From: Pseudonocardia sp. SCN 73-27
GTDB taxonomy: Bacteria > Actinomycetota > Actinomycetes > Mycobacteriales > Pseudonocardiaceae
Length of the DNA stretch: 44,818 nucleotides
NCBI GenBank assembly: GCA_001725415.1
Contig: MEGH01000035.1
Span: forward strand, 4,025-48,842
Reading direction: 5' to 3'
Position numbers and translations under genes: made by a program. Below, one piece after another: positions 30,790 through 39,279 of this stretch. Below the pieces are notes generated by a model that had not been told where the DNA came from, did no database searches, and worked only from the letters and a program-made list of their open reading frames with translations. Every line of letters begins with the position of its first letter. Positions within the stretch are counted from its first letter, which is position 1.

Positions 30790-33700
30790 GTGCTCCACGG
30801 CCGGGAGTCCGAGCAGCGGGAGCTGCTCGCCGCGGCGGCGGCCGCGTTCGCGGCCGGCCGCAGCACCTCCGCGCTGGTCGTCGGCGACGCCGGGATCGGG
30901 AAGACCCGCCTCGCCGCCGAGGTCGCCGACCGGCTGCGCGACGACGGCGTCCGGGTCGCGTGGGCGGCCTGCCGCGCCGACGGCGGCGCCCCGCCGTACT
31001 GGCCCGTCGCCCAGCTGCTGGGCACCCTGGGCCGCGCCGACGCCCTCGACGTCGCCCCGGCCGCCGAGCCCGAGTTCGCCCGGTTCCTGCTGTTCGACGC
31101 CGTCGCCGCGGCGCTGCGCGAGGCGGGCCCGCTGCTCGCGGTGGTCGACGACCTGCAGTGGGCCGACCTGCCGACACTGCGGCTGCTCGCCGCGCTGCGG
31201 GCGCACCTGGCCGCGGCGCCCGTGGTGCTCGTCGCGACGGTCCGGGAGAGCGATCCCGCTGCGCCGCAAGCACTCGGCGGGCTCGTCGCCGACCGGCACA
31301 TCGTGCTGCGCGGCCTCGCGGCCCCCGACCTGGCGCCGGTGCTGGCCGAGCTGACCGGCGTCGAGCTCGACGCCGTGGACGCGGCCGACCTGCACGCCCG
31401 GACGGGCGGGAACCCGTTCTTCGCCGCCGAGGTGGTCCGGATGCGCCGGGCCGGGCGCGAGGACGGCGTGCCCGGTGGGGTGCGCGCCGTCCTCGACCGA
31501 CGGCTCGACGGGTTGCCCGACGGCACCGAGGCGGTCCTGCGCGCCGCGGCGGCCCTCGACGCGGGTGTGACGGCCGGGGTCGACGCGACCCTGCTGGCCC
31601 GGGTCGCCGGGCTGGCTCTTGGCACCCTCGCCGCGGAGGCCGGACCGGCGACCGCCGCCGGGCTGCTGCGTGACGACGGCGGCCGCTACCGGTTCCCCCA
31701 TGCCCTGGTCGCGGAGACCGTGGCGGCCCGGACCACGCCCGGCGAACGCCTCGACCTGCACCGGCGCGCCGCGTCGGTGCTCGCGGTCCGCCGGAAAGCG
31801 GGGACGGCCACGGCAGCCGACGTCGCCCACCAGGTGCTGGCGGCGGCGCGGCTGTCGGGGGAGCCGGGGGAGGTCCGGGCCGCCGCGGAGGCGGCGGAGG
31901 CGGCGGCCATGCACGCCGCGGCCGCCACCGCCTACGAGGACGCGGTGACCTGGCTCGACGCGGCGCTGGCGGTGTCGTCGGGCGACGACGCCGACCCGGA
32001 GGGGCGCCGGGCCGCGCTGCTGTGCGCGCGGGGCGAGGCGCTGCTCGCGGCGGGTGATCCGGTGGCGTCGCGGGAGTCGTTCGCCGCGGCCGGCACGCTG
32101 GCCCGTGCCCTGGGCCGCGCCGACCTGCTCGCGACCGCCGCGCTGGGCCGCACCGGCGGGGCGACCGGGTTCGAGGTCGACCTCGTCGACCCGGACCGCG
32201 TCGTGATCCTCGACGAGGCACGTGCCGCGCTGCCTGCCGACGACTCGGTGCTGCGCACCGCGGTGACGGCCCGGTTGTCGGTCGCCCTGGCCTTCACCGC
32301 CGGTGAGGGCCGGCGCCGCGGTCTGGCCGAGGACGCGGTGGCGACTGCGCGCAGGCTCGGCGACGCCCGGGCACTGGCCGGCGCGCTCGCGGCGTGGTGC
32401 GACGCCGCGGCCGGGCCCGAGCACGTCGCGGACCGGCGGGCCGCGGCGACCGAGATCGTCGCGATCGCCCGCGTCGCCGGTGACCGGGCCGCGGAGCTGC
32501 TCGGGCGGCGGCTGCGGCTCGTGGCGCTGGCCGAGGCGGGGGAGTGGGCGGGCGTCGACGTCGAGATCGACGCGTACGCCCGGGTCGCGGAGGCGGTGCG
32601 GCGCCCCGACCTGGCCTGGCCGGTGCCACTGTGGCGGGGGACGCGGGCGACGATGCGTGGCGACGACGAGGCAGCCGACACGCACGCCGCCGAGCTGCAC
32701 CGGCTGACCGCGTCGTCGCACAGCGCCAACGCCGAGCTGCTGGGACTGACCCAGGAGTTCGTCCGGGCAGGCCTCGACGGGCGCGCCGTCGGGACCGTCG
32801 GCCGGTTCCTGGAGCTGGCACCGGAGTCGGTGGCGGCGGCGCACTGCACGATCGCGCTGCTGCACGCATGGAGCGGGTCGACCACCGAGGCCGGTTCCGC
32901 GTTGTGGCGCTACCTGACGAGCCGGCCCGGGGCCGACGCCGGACGTGACAGCGAGTGGCTGCCGGAGGTCGTCCAGGCAGCGCAGACGGCCGTGCTGATC
33001 GCCGACCACGACGCGGCCCGGCAGCTGCGCACGGTCCTCGAACCGTTCACGGGGCTGTTCGTGATCGAGGGCATCCTCGCGGGCACCTGGGGGTGCGTCG
33101 ACGCGCACCTCGGCAGGTTGGCGGCGCTGCTCGGCGACGACGCGGCGGCCCGCCGGCACCTGTCGGCCGCGGTCCGGCTCGACGCGGGCGCGGGCACCGC
33201 GCTGGGGGAACGCACCCGCCGGTGGGCGGCGGCGACCGGCACGGCCCCGGTCGCCGCGACCGTCCCCGACCGCCTCGCCGGCACCGCGGACGATGCGACC
33301 TTCCGCCGCGACGGCGAGGTCTGGACGATCACCTGGCACGGGCGCGAGGTCCGGCTGCGCGACTCGAAGGGCCTGCGCGACCTCGCGGTGCTGCTCGCCC
33401 GGCCCGGCCAGGAGATCGCCGTCCACCAGCTCACCGGGGCCCGGGTCGCGGCGACACCCGTCGAGCTCTCCGACCGCACCGCCGTCGACGCCTACCGCGC
33501 CCGGCTGCGCGACCTCGCCGCCGAGATCGACGACGCCGAAGCCTGCCACGACGACGCCCGCGGCGCCCGTGCCGCCTCCGAGCGCGAGGCACTGCTCGCC
33601 GAGCTCGGCGCCGTCACCGGCCTCGGCGGACGCACCCGCACCGCCGGATCGGACGTCGAGCGGATGCGCAAGGCCGTCGGCAACCGGCTCCGGCAGGCGC

Positions 33701-33813
33701 TGGCCCGCATCGACGCCGCCGACCCCGACCTCGGACGGCACCTCGCGGTGTCGGTCCGGACCGGCACCTTCTGTCGTTACGCCCCCGACCGCGAGGTGCA
33801 CTGGCGGTTCTAG
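30790..33813 (+). CDS. Large AAA/LuxR-like ATPase transcriptional regulator
   Basis: A 1007-residue STAND-type ATPase. Walker A is GDAGIGKT at 32-39, Walker B LLAVVDDLQWAD near 115-126, and GNPFF near 205 is the sensor motif of this group. The middle (about 330-800) is Ala-rich helical repeats of tetratricopeptide type. The C-terminal 170 residues contain WHGREVRLRDSKGLRDLAVL, a coiled stretch rich in Ala/Glu/Arg and ERMRKAVGNRLRQALARI, a likely winged-helix DNA-binding module seen in actinobacterial relatives instead of the LuxR helix-turn-helix. It probably senses a ligand through the repeats. GTG at 30790 fits a leaderless promoter; GTG at 30769 is an alternative giving 7 extra residues. 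It may control the downstream methyltransferase gene. Confidence 0.85.
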   Translation: MLHGRESEQRELLAAAAAAFAAGRSTSALVVGDAGIGKTRLAAEVADRLRDDGVRVAWAACRADGGAPPYWPVAQLLGTLGRADALDVAPAAEPEFARFLLFDAVAAALREAGPLLAVVDDLQWADLPTLRLLAALRAHLAAAPVVLVATVRESDPAAPQALGGLVADRHIVLRGLAAPDLAPVLAELTGVELDAVDAADLHARTGGNPFFAAEVVRMRRAGREDGVPGGVRAVLDRRLDGLPDGTEAVLRAAAALDAGVTAGVDATLLARVAGLALGTLAAEAGPATAAGLLRDDGGRYRFPHALVAETVAARTTPGERLDLHRRAASVLAVRRKAGTATAADVAHQVLAAARLSGEPGEVRAAAEAAEAAAMHAAAATAYEDAVTWLDAALAVSSGDDADPEGRRAALLCARGEALLAAGDPVASRESFAAAGTLARALGRADLLATAALGRTGGATGFEVDLVDPDRVVILDEARAALPADDSVLRTAVTARLSVALAFTAGEGRRRGLAEDAVATARRLGDARALAGALAAWCDAAAGPEHVADRRAAATEIVAIARVAGDRAAELLGRRLRLVALAEAGEWAGVDVEIDAYARVAEAVRRPDLAWPVPLWRGTRATMRGDDEAADTHAAELHRLTASSHSANAELLGLTQEFVRAGLDGRAVGTVGRFLELAPESVAAAHCTIALLHAWSGSTTEAGSALWRYLTSRPGADAGRDSEWLPEVVQAAQTAVLIADHDAARQLRTVLEPFTGLFVIEGILAGTWGCVDAHLGRLAALLGDDAAARRHLSAAVRLDAGAGTALGERTRRWAAATGTAPVAATVPDRLAGTADDATFRRDGEVWTITWHGREVRLRDSKGLRDLAVLLARPGQEIAVHQLTGARVAATPVELSDRTAVDAYRARLRDLAAEIDDAEACHDDARGARAASEREALLAELGAVTGLGGRTRTAGSDVERMRKAVGNRLRQALARIDAADPDLGRHLAVSVRTGTFCRYAPDREVHWRF

Positions 33814-33887
33814 CGCGGACCTGTGGCACCGCCACGCGCGAAATGGCGCCTCCTCCCATGACGGCACGACCCGAGGAGGAGGACGAC

Positions 33888-34973
33888 ATGACCGCGACCG
33901 CACATCGGACCCCGGAGACCGTGGCCGAGGAGCTCGCCGGGCGCCTGTTCGAGGCAGGGCTCGGCGCAATGGAACTGCTCACCGTCGGCCTGGGGGACCG
34001 GCTGGGCCTGTACCGGGCACTGGCGGCCGAGGACGCCGGGGTGACGCCCACCGAGCTCGCGGCGGCGACCGGGGCCGACGCCCGTTACGTCCGCGAATGG
34101 TGCGAGCAGCAGGCCGCCGCCGAGTTCCTCGACGTCGACGACACGACCGCCGACGCGCAGGACCGTCGCTACACGCTGCCGGCGGGTTCCGAGGCAGTAC
34201 TGCTCGACCCGGACAGCCCCGCCTACGTCGTGCCCCTGACGGGGTTCCTCGAGTCCGGGGGCCGGGTCATGGCGGCGCTCGAACGGGCCTACCGCACCGG
34301 CGGTGGTGTTCCGTACGCCGACTACGGCGTCCAGCACGCCCAGGGCGGGTTCAACCGCCCCGCGTTCACGGGCCGGCTCGTCGCCGAGTGGATGCCGACC
34401 CTGCCCGACCTCGACGCCGCCCTGCGCGCGGGCGGCGCGGTCGCCGAGATGGGCTGCGGCGTCGGCTGGGCGGCGATCGCGCTGGCCCGCGGCTATCCCG
34501 ACGCCACGATCGACGCCTTCGACGCCGATCCCGCCTCGATCGACGCCGCCCGCGCCAACGCGGCCGAGGCGGGCGTCGCCGACCGGATCTCGTTCGTCGT
34601 CGCCGACGTCACCGACCCGGCGCTGACCGGCGACTACGCGGGCGTGTTCGCGTTCGAGACGATCCACGACCTGGCCGACCCCGTCGCGGCCCTGCAGACG
34701 GCGCGGCGGCTGACGCGAGGGCCCGTCGTCGTCATGGACGAGAACGTCGGTGACGACGTCGTGGCGCCGGCCGGGCCGTTCGAGCGGCTGTTCCACGCGG
34801 CCAGCGTGCTGCACTGCCTGCCCGTCGGGCGCTGCGCCGAGCCGTCCGCGGCCACGGGCACGGTGATGCGGCCCGCGACGTTGCGCCGCTACGCCGGTGA
34901 CGCCGGCTTCACCCGCGTCACCGACCTGCCGATCGAGGACGCCATGTTCCGCTTCTACCGGCTGGAGGGCTGA
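33888..34973 (+). CDS. SAM-dependent methyltransferase with N-terminal winged helix
   Basis: A 361-residue class I methyltransferase. The N-terminal part (about 25-100) is a dimerisation winged-helix: LTVGLGDRLGLYRALAAED, then TPTELAAATGADARYVREW and a YTLPAGSEAVLL wing. The Rossmann core starts with motif I, VAEMGCGVGWAAIALA, near 185-200, then DAFDADPASIDAARANA (motif II) and FETIHDLADP (motif IV/V). It resembles O-methyltransferase-like enzymes; substrate unknown. GGAGGAGG precedes the ATG. It begins 75 nt after the ATPase regulator and ends 2 nt before the GNAT gene, so it forms an operon with the latter. Confidence 0.88.
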   Translation: MTATAHRTPETVAEELAGRLFEAGLGAMELLTVGLGDRLGLYRALAAEDAGVTPTELAAATGADARYVREWCEQQAAAEFLDVDDTTADAQDRRYTLPAGSEAVLLDPDSPAYVVPLTGFLESGGRVMAALERAYRTGGGVPYADYGVQHAQGGFNRPAFTGRLVAEWMPTLPDLDAALRAGGAVAEMGCGVGWAAIALARGYPDATIDAFDADPASIDAARANAAEAGVADRISFVVADVTDPALTGDYAGVFAFETIHDLADPVAALQTARRLTRGPVVVMDENVGDDVVAPAGPFERLFHAASVLHCLPVGRCAEPSAATGTVMRPATLRRYAGDAGFTRVTDLPIEDAMFRFYRLEG

Positions 34974-34975
34974 CG

Positions 34976-35707
34976 ATGACCGCGACCGACGTGCCGCTCC
35001 TGCAGGCGGACACGCTGACACCGGCCGCCCTGCGTGCGACGGGTGACCGGGCCGTCGCCTGGGCGGAGGCGGCCGGCGGCACCGCCGTCCGCGAGCCGGG
35101 TCTGGTCCTCGCCGACGCGCTGTCGCCCTGCCTGTTCCTGAACGTGGCCGTCGCCGAGGGGCCGCCCGACGTGGAGCGGATCGCCGCGTTCTTCCCGCCG
35201 GGGCGACCGTTCCTGCTGGTCAGCGCCGCACCGACGGTCGACCTGACGCCGGGAGGGCTGATGTTGATGGGGCATCCGCCGTTCATGGTCCGGGCCGCCG
35301 CTGACGGGGTGGTCGCTCCGCCGCCGGGTGTCACGGTCGAGGAGGTCACCGAGCCGGCGTCGCTGGAGGAGTGGGACCGCGTCCTCGCCGACGGCTACCC
35401 GGCGCCGCACTCGCCGGCGCCGCCCGCGCTCCTGGGCGGCCCGACCCGGTTCTGGCTCGCCCGGCTCGACGGCCGTCCCGTCGCGGCGGCGTTGTCGCAC
35501 ACCGCGCACGACGTCGTCTCCGTCGAGGCCGTGGCGACGCTGCCGGACGCCCGCGGCCGGGGGATCGGCACGGCCGTCACCCACGCGGCGACGGTCGCCG
35601 ACCCGGCGGCGCCCGCGGTGCTGATCGCGAGCGACGCCGGCGTCGGGGTCTACCGCAGGCTCGGCTACCTGCCCGTCACCCGGTGGACGCTGTGGTTCCG
35701 TCCGTGA
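34976..35707 (+). CDS. GNAT-family N-acetyltransferase
   Basis: A 243-residue protein whose C-terminal half is a GNAT domain. The acetyl-CoA pyrophosphate motif is ARGRGIGTAVTHAA near residues 190-203, preceded by strand VSVEAVATLP and followed by GVYRRLGYLPVTRWTLW. The N-terminal half (1-110) is a second, degenerate GNAT-like domain, common in actinobacterial two-domain forms. Substrate unknown. GGAGGG precedes the ATG, only 2 nt after the methyltransferase stop. Its last 32 nt overlap the 3' end of zwf on the opposite strand, with no terminator between them. Confidence 0.87.
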   Translation: MTATDVPLLQADTLTPAALRATGDRAVAWAEAAGGTAVREPGLVLADALSPCLFLNVAVAEGPPDVERIAAFFPPGRPFLLVSAAPTVDLTPGGLMLMGHPPFMVRAAADGVVAPPPGVTVEEVTEPASLEEWDRVLADGYPAPHSPAPPALLGGPTRFWLARLDGRPVAAALSHTAHDVVSVEAVATLPDARGRGIGTAVTHAATVADPAAPAVLIASDAGVGVYRRLGYLPVTRWTLWFRP

Positions 35708-37073
35708 CGGACTCCGGCCCCCAGGTCCCTGGGGCGTAGGGCTCGGGTGTGGTCGTCGCGTCCAGGATCGGCGCGACGATCCGCCACGCCTCCTCCAGGG
35801 TGTCGAACCGGGCGAAGTGCGCGGGGTCGCCGACGAGCGCGTCGCCGAAGATCCGCTCGTAGGGCTCGTGCGCGAGCCCCAGCACCTGCCGCAGGTCGAC
35901 GCCGACCGGCACCTCGACGGCCACGTCGCCCTTGCCGGGCTGCTTGGCCAGCAGGAAGAACGTCACCCCCGAGTCGGGCTGCAGCCGGATGCGGATCCGG
36001 TTGGCCGGGGGAGTCGTGGCGTCGACACCGGTGAAGAGGGGCCGCGGCGGGGACTGCAGGACGACGTCGATCTCCAGCAACGTCTCCGGCAGTGCCTTGC
36101 CCGCCCGGATGTGCACGGGCACCCCGGTCCAGCGCCAGTCGTCGATGTGCAGGACGACCGACACGAACGTCTCCGTCGTCGACCCCGGCTTCACGCCCTT
36201 GACGTCGAGGTAGCCGGTGTACTGGCCGCGGACGGTCTCGCCGGGATCGATGGAGCGCACCGAGGCGAGCAGCCCGTGCTTGGCGTCGCGCTGGTCATCG
36301 GCGGCGTCGCTGAGCGGCGCCTCCATCGTCAGGTAGGCGAGCACCTGCAGCAGATGGTTCTGCAGGACGTCGCGCACCGTGCCGACGGCGTCGTAGAACG
36401 AGCCGCGGTCGGAGACGTCGAAGCTCTCCGCCATGGTGATCTCGATGCGCTCGACCCAGGTGCGGCTCCACAGCGGCTCGAGAACCGTGTTGGCGAAGCG
36501 CAGCACCAGCAGGTCCTCGACGGACTCCTTGCCGAGATAGTGGTCGACGCGGAAGACCTGGTCCTCGGTGTAGTGCTTCGCCAGCTCGGCGTTGAGCGCG
36601 CGGGCCGAGGCCAGGTCGTGCCCGAACGGCTTCTCGACGACGAGCCGGGCCCGCTTCTGCAGCCCGACGGACGCGAGCGCGTCGGCGACCGTCCCGAACA
36701 GGCTGGGCGGCACCGCGAGGTAATGCACGACGAACGGGTCGTCGCTCTTCGCCCGCGCGCGCACCTCGTCGGCGAGCCGGGTGAACGTGGCCGCGTCGGA
36801 GTAGTCGCCCGCCACCAGCGTCAGCAGGTTCTGGAACCGTTGCAGCACAGCGTCGTCGACGTCGTCGATCACCTCGCGGACGGCGTCGGCGGCGTGGCTG
36901 CGCAGCGCGTCGGTGTCCCAGTCGGTGAGTGCGACCCCGACGACCGGCACGGTGAGCTCGCCGCGCTGGGTGAGCCGGTAGAGCGCGGGCAGGATCTTCT
37001 TGTGCGCCAGGTCGCCGCTGATCCCGAACAGGACCAGGACGTCACCCGCGACCGGCTGGGACGGGGCGGTCAT
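35676..37073 (-). CDS. zwf: Glucose-6-phosphate dehydrogenase
   Basis: A 465-residue enzyme converting glucose 6-phosphate to 6-phosphogluconolactone with NAD(P)+. The coenzyme site is VLVLFGISGDLAHKKILPAL (13-32), and the substrate signature is RVDHYLGKESVEDLLVLRFA near 173. EKPFGHDL, also typical, lies just before it. Length is slightly below the usual 480-510. The C-terminal tail after GTWGP is unusual and encoded by sequence shared with the opposite GNAT gene. The ATG overlaps the gnd stop (ATGA), so zwf is translated after gnd. The pair supplies NADPH and pentoses; reducing power could serve the oxygenases nearby, an inference only. Confidence 0.96.
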   Translation of the reverse strand: MTAPSQPVAGDVLVLFGISGDLAHKKILPALYRLTQRGELTVPVVGVALTDWDTDALRSHAADAVREVIDDVDDAVLQRFQNLLTLVAGDYSDAATFTRLADEVRARAKSDDPFVVHYLAVPPSLFGTVADALASVGLQKRARLVVEKPFGHDLASARALNAELAKHYTEDQVFRVDHYLGKESVEDLLVLRFANTVLEPLWSRTWVERIEITMAESFDVSDRGSFYDAVGTVRDVLQNHLLQVLAYLTMEAPLSDAADDQRDAKHGLLASVRSIDPGETVRGQYTGYLDVKGVKPGSTTETFVSVVLHIDDWRWTGVPVHIRAGKALPETLLEIDVVLQSPPRPLFTGVDATTPPANRIRIRLQPDSGVTFFLLAKQPGKGDVAVEVPVGVDLRQVLGLAHEPYERIFGDALVGDPAHFARFDTLEEAWRIVAPILDATTTPEPYAPGTWGPESVTDGTTASTG

Positions 37074-38086
37074 GCCTTCTTCTCGATGTGCCCGCCGAAT
37101 CCCATGCGCTGCGCGGACTGGATCTTGTCGGCGAACAGCTCGCTGCCGCGGGACCCGAAGCGCGCGTAGAGCGCCGTCGTCAGCAGCGGCGCGGAGACGC
37201 CCTCCTCGATCGCGGCGATCGAGGTCCAGCGGCCCTCACCGGAGTCGGAGACGCGGCCGGAGAACTGCTCCAGCGTCGGGTCGGCGTGCAGCGCCTGCGC
37301 GGTGAGGTCGAGCAGCCACGAGCTCACGACGGACCCACGCCGCCACACCTCGGCGACCTCGCCCAGGTCGATGTCGTCGTAGGGGTAGTACTTCGGCGCG
37401 GCCAGGGGCGCGGTCTCGGCGTCGATCTCGTGGGCGTGGGTGCCGATGCCGGCGTTCTTGATGATGTTGAGGCCCTCGGCGTAGGCGGCCATCAGGGCGT
37501 ACTCGATGCCGTTGTGCACCATCTTCACGAAGTGCCCGGCACCCGACGGCCCGCAGTGCAGATAGCCCTGCTCCGACGGCGACGGGTCCCCGGAGCGGCC
37601 CGGGGTGCGCGCGACGTCCCCGACACCCGGGGCCAGCGAGGCGAAGACCGGGTTGAGCCGCTCGACCGCCCGGTCGGGCCCGCCGATCATCAGGCAGTAG
37701 CCGCGGTCGAGGCCCCACACACCGCCGCTGGTGCCGCAGTCGACGTAGTCGACGTCGCGGGTCGCGGTGTGCTCGGCGCGGTCGATGTCGTCGCGGTAGG
37801 ACGAGTTGCCGCCGTCGACGATGGCGTCGCCGGGCTCGACGAGCTCCAGCACCTGGTCGACGATCTGGCCGGTGATCGCGGCGGGCAGCATGAGCCAGAC
37901 GGTGCGCGGCGCCTCCAGCTTGCCGACGAGCTCCTCCAGCGACGACGCCCCGATCGCGCCCTCGGACTCCAGCTGCGTCACGGCGTCCGGCGAGACGTCG
38001 TGGACGACGCACTCGTGCCCGTCACGGATCAACCGGCGCACCATGTTGGCGCCCATACGACCCAGCCCGACCATCCCGATCTTCAT
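37070..38086 (-). CDS. gnd: 6-phosphogluconate dehydrogenase, decarboxylating, short form
   Basis: A 338-residue enzyme turning 6-phosphogluconate into ribulose 5-phosphate and CO2. The coenzyme motif is GMVGLGRMGANMVRRL at the N-terminus. Substrate and catalytic parts: DGGNSSYRDD, VDCGTSGGVWGL, and KMVHNGIEYALM with the catalytic Lys. The short C-terminal domain marks the bacterial type (about 300-340 residues, often NAD-preferring) rather than the 470-residue Gnd. ATG has GGGAG upstream. It is first in an operon with zwf (4-nt overlap). A LysR gene starts 208 nt away in the other direction and may regulate it. Confidence 0.95.
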   Translation of the reverse strand: MKIGMVGLGRMGANMVRRLIRDGHECVVHDVSPDAVTQLESEGAIGASSLEELVGKLEAPRTVWLMLPAAITGQIVDQVLELVEPGDAIVDGGNSSYRDDIDRAEHTATRDVDYVDCGTSGGVWGLDRGYCLMIGGPDRAVERLNPVFASLAPGVGDVARTPGRSGDPSPSEQGYLHCGPSGAGHFVKMVHNGIEYALMAAYAEGLNIIKNAGIGTHAHEIDAETAPLAAPKYYPYDDIDLGEVAEVWRRGSVVSSWLLDLTAQALHADPTLEQFSGRVSDSGEGRWTSIAAIEEGVSAPLLTTALYARFGSRGSELFADKIQSAQRMGFGGHIEKKA

Positions 38087-38226
38087 GCTCGACTCCCGTG
38101 CGTCCTGTGTGGTGTCTGTCTGTCCCTCTTCGTCTCGGAGCCATCTTGGTGCCCAGCAGGGGATCTCGCCCAGGGGTTCGTGATGAACGGAGGGGGAAGC
38201 CAGGACCGGACCCCCGTGAGCGAGGA

Positions 38227-38254
38227 CCTGTCGGACACGCGACGTCCGAACAGG
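38227..38254. promoter_or_regulatory. Candidate LysR binding dyad between gnd and the LysR gene
   Basis: CCTGTCGGA (38227-38235) faces TCCGAACAGG (38245-38254), an inverted repeat with one extra A in the right arm. It lies in the 207-nt divergent gap, 40 nt upstream of the LysR GTG. Binding is inferred from position. Confidence 0.33.
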
Positions 38255-38293
38255 CCTGGCGAGGGGCCGGTCGCGACGGTCAGAATCGGACAC

Positions 38294-39256
38294 GTGAGCG
38301 GGCACGCCGAGCTCCGGCATCTGCGCGCCTTCGTCGCCGTCGCGGAGGAGCTGCACTTCTCGCGCGCCGCGAAGCGCCTCAACGTCGTCCAGCAGGCGTT
38401 GTCGACGCAGATCCGCCAGCTCGAGGACGAGCTGGGCGTGCAGCTCCTGCGGCGCACCACACGCAATGTCGAGCTCACCGAGGCAGGCCGCGAGCTGCTC
38501 GACCACGCCCGCGGCATTCTCGACGCGGTGTCGACGGCCTTCGAGCGCACCCGGCGTACGGCCGCAGGTGAGGCCGGGCTGCTGGCCATCTCCTTCACCC
38601 CCACGCTCGCCGACGAGACCCTGCCGCTGCTGGTCGCGGAGCTGCACGACCGCCATCCCGACGTGACCCTGCAGATGTGCGAGATGTGGCAGGCCGAGGG
38701 CGTGGAGGCGGTGAAGGCCGGCCGGTTCGACATCGGGCTGGCGCGCTGCCCGACGCTGTCGGGCGACCTGGAGTGCGCGACGCTGCGGCACGAGAAGATC
38801 GGCGTCATCCTCGCCGCCGACCACGCCCTGGCCGGGGAGTCGCCGGTGCCGATGGCCGCGCTGTCGGCGATGACGCTGACGATCTGGCCCCGCGCCCTGT
38901 CACCCGGCTTCTTCGACGAGGTCGTCGGCTTCTACCGGTTCAACGGTTTCGACGGCCCGATCCTCGAGTTCGAGTACCTGTCGTCGGGGGTGTTCCACAC
39001 CGACCCGGCCGCGCGCGCGGAGGTGGCGGGCGGCCGGGCGTTCTCGGTGGCGTTCCAGACCCAGTTCCATCCGGTGCCCGACGGGTTCGTGTGGCGCCCG
39101 GTCGAGCCCGCGCCCGTCGTGCCGGTGCACCTGTTCTGGCGCAGCGTCGCCGGGCCGGCGGTGCAGAACTTCCGGGCGCTGGCGCTCGACGTCGCCGAAC
39201 GGGCGGGGTGGGTCGCTCCGCGACCCGTGAGTGGCGTTATTGGCTATGGCCAATAA
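38294..39256 (+). CDS. LysR-family transcriptional regulator
   Basis: A 320-residue regulator. Helix-turn-helix: LRHLRAFVAVAEELHFSRAA then KRLNVVQQALSTQIRQLEDE (residues 7-46). The substrate-binding domain begins near 95 with LLAISFTPTLADETLPLLVA, and the rest follows the two-subdomain LysR pattern. The GTG at 38294 is chosen because a CAGAAT -10-like hexamer ends 7 nt before it, implying a leaderless mRNA. The last residues, GVIGYGQ, and the stop codon lie inside the downstream hairpin, so termination signal and C-terminus are shared. Divergence from gnd-zwf suggests possible control of that operon; the hydrolase operon on the other side is also a candidate. Confidence 0.88.
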   Translation: MSGHAELRHLRAFVAVAEELHFSRAAKRLNVVQQALSTQIRQLEDELGVQLLRRTTRNVELTEAGRELLDHARGILDAVSTAFERTRRTAAGEAGLLAISFTPTLADETLPLLVAELHDRHPDVTLQMCEMWQAEGVEAVKAGRFDIGLARCPTLSGDLECATLRHEKIGVILAADHALAGESPVPMAALSAMTLTIWPRALSPGFFDEVVGFYRFNGFDGPILEFEYLSSGVFHTDPAARAEVAGGRAFSVAFQTQFHPVPDGFVWRPVEPAPVVPVHLFWRSVAGPAVQNFRALALDVAERAGWVAPRPVSGVIGYGQ

Positions 39257-39267
39257 CGCCACTCACG
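39226..39267. terminator. Strong hairpin terminator overlapping the LysR gene end
   Basis: A 19-bp perfect stem, with arms 39226-39244 (CGTGAGTGGCGTTATTGGC) and 39249-39267 and a TATG loop. The LysR stop codon (39254-39256) is in the right arm. The minus-strand hydrolase gene stops 13 nt further on, so it can serve both. Confidence 0.75.
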
Positions 39268-39279
39268 AGCCGTGAGGCC

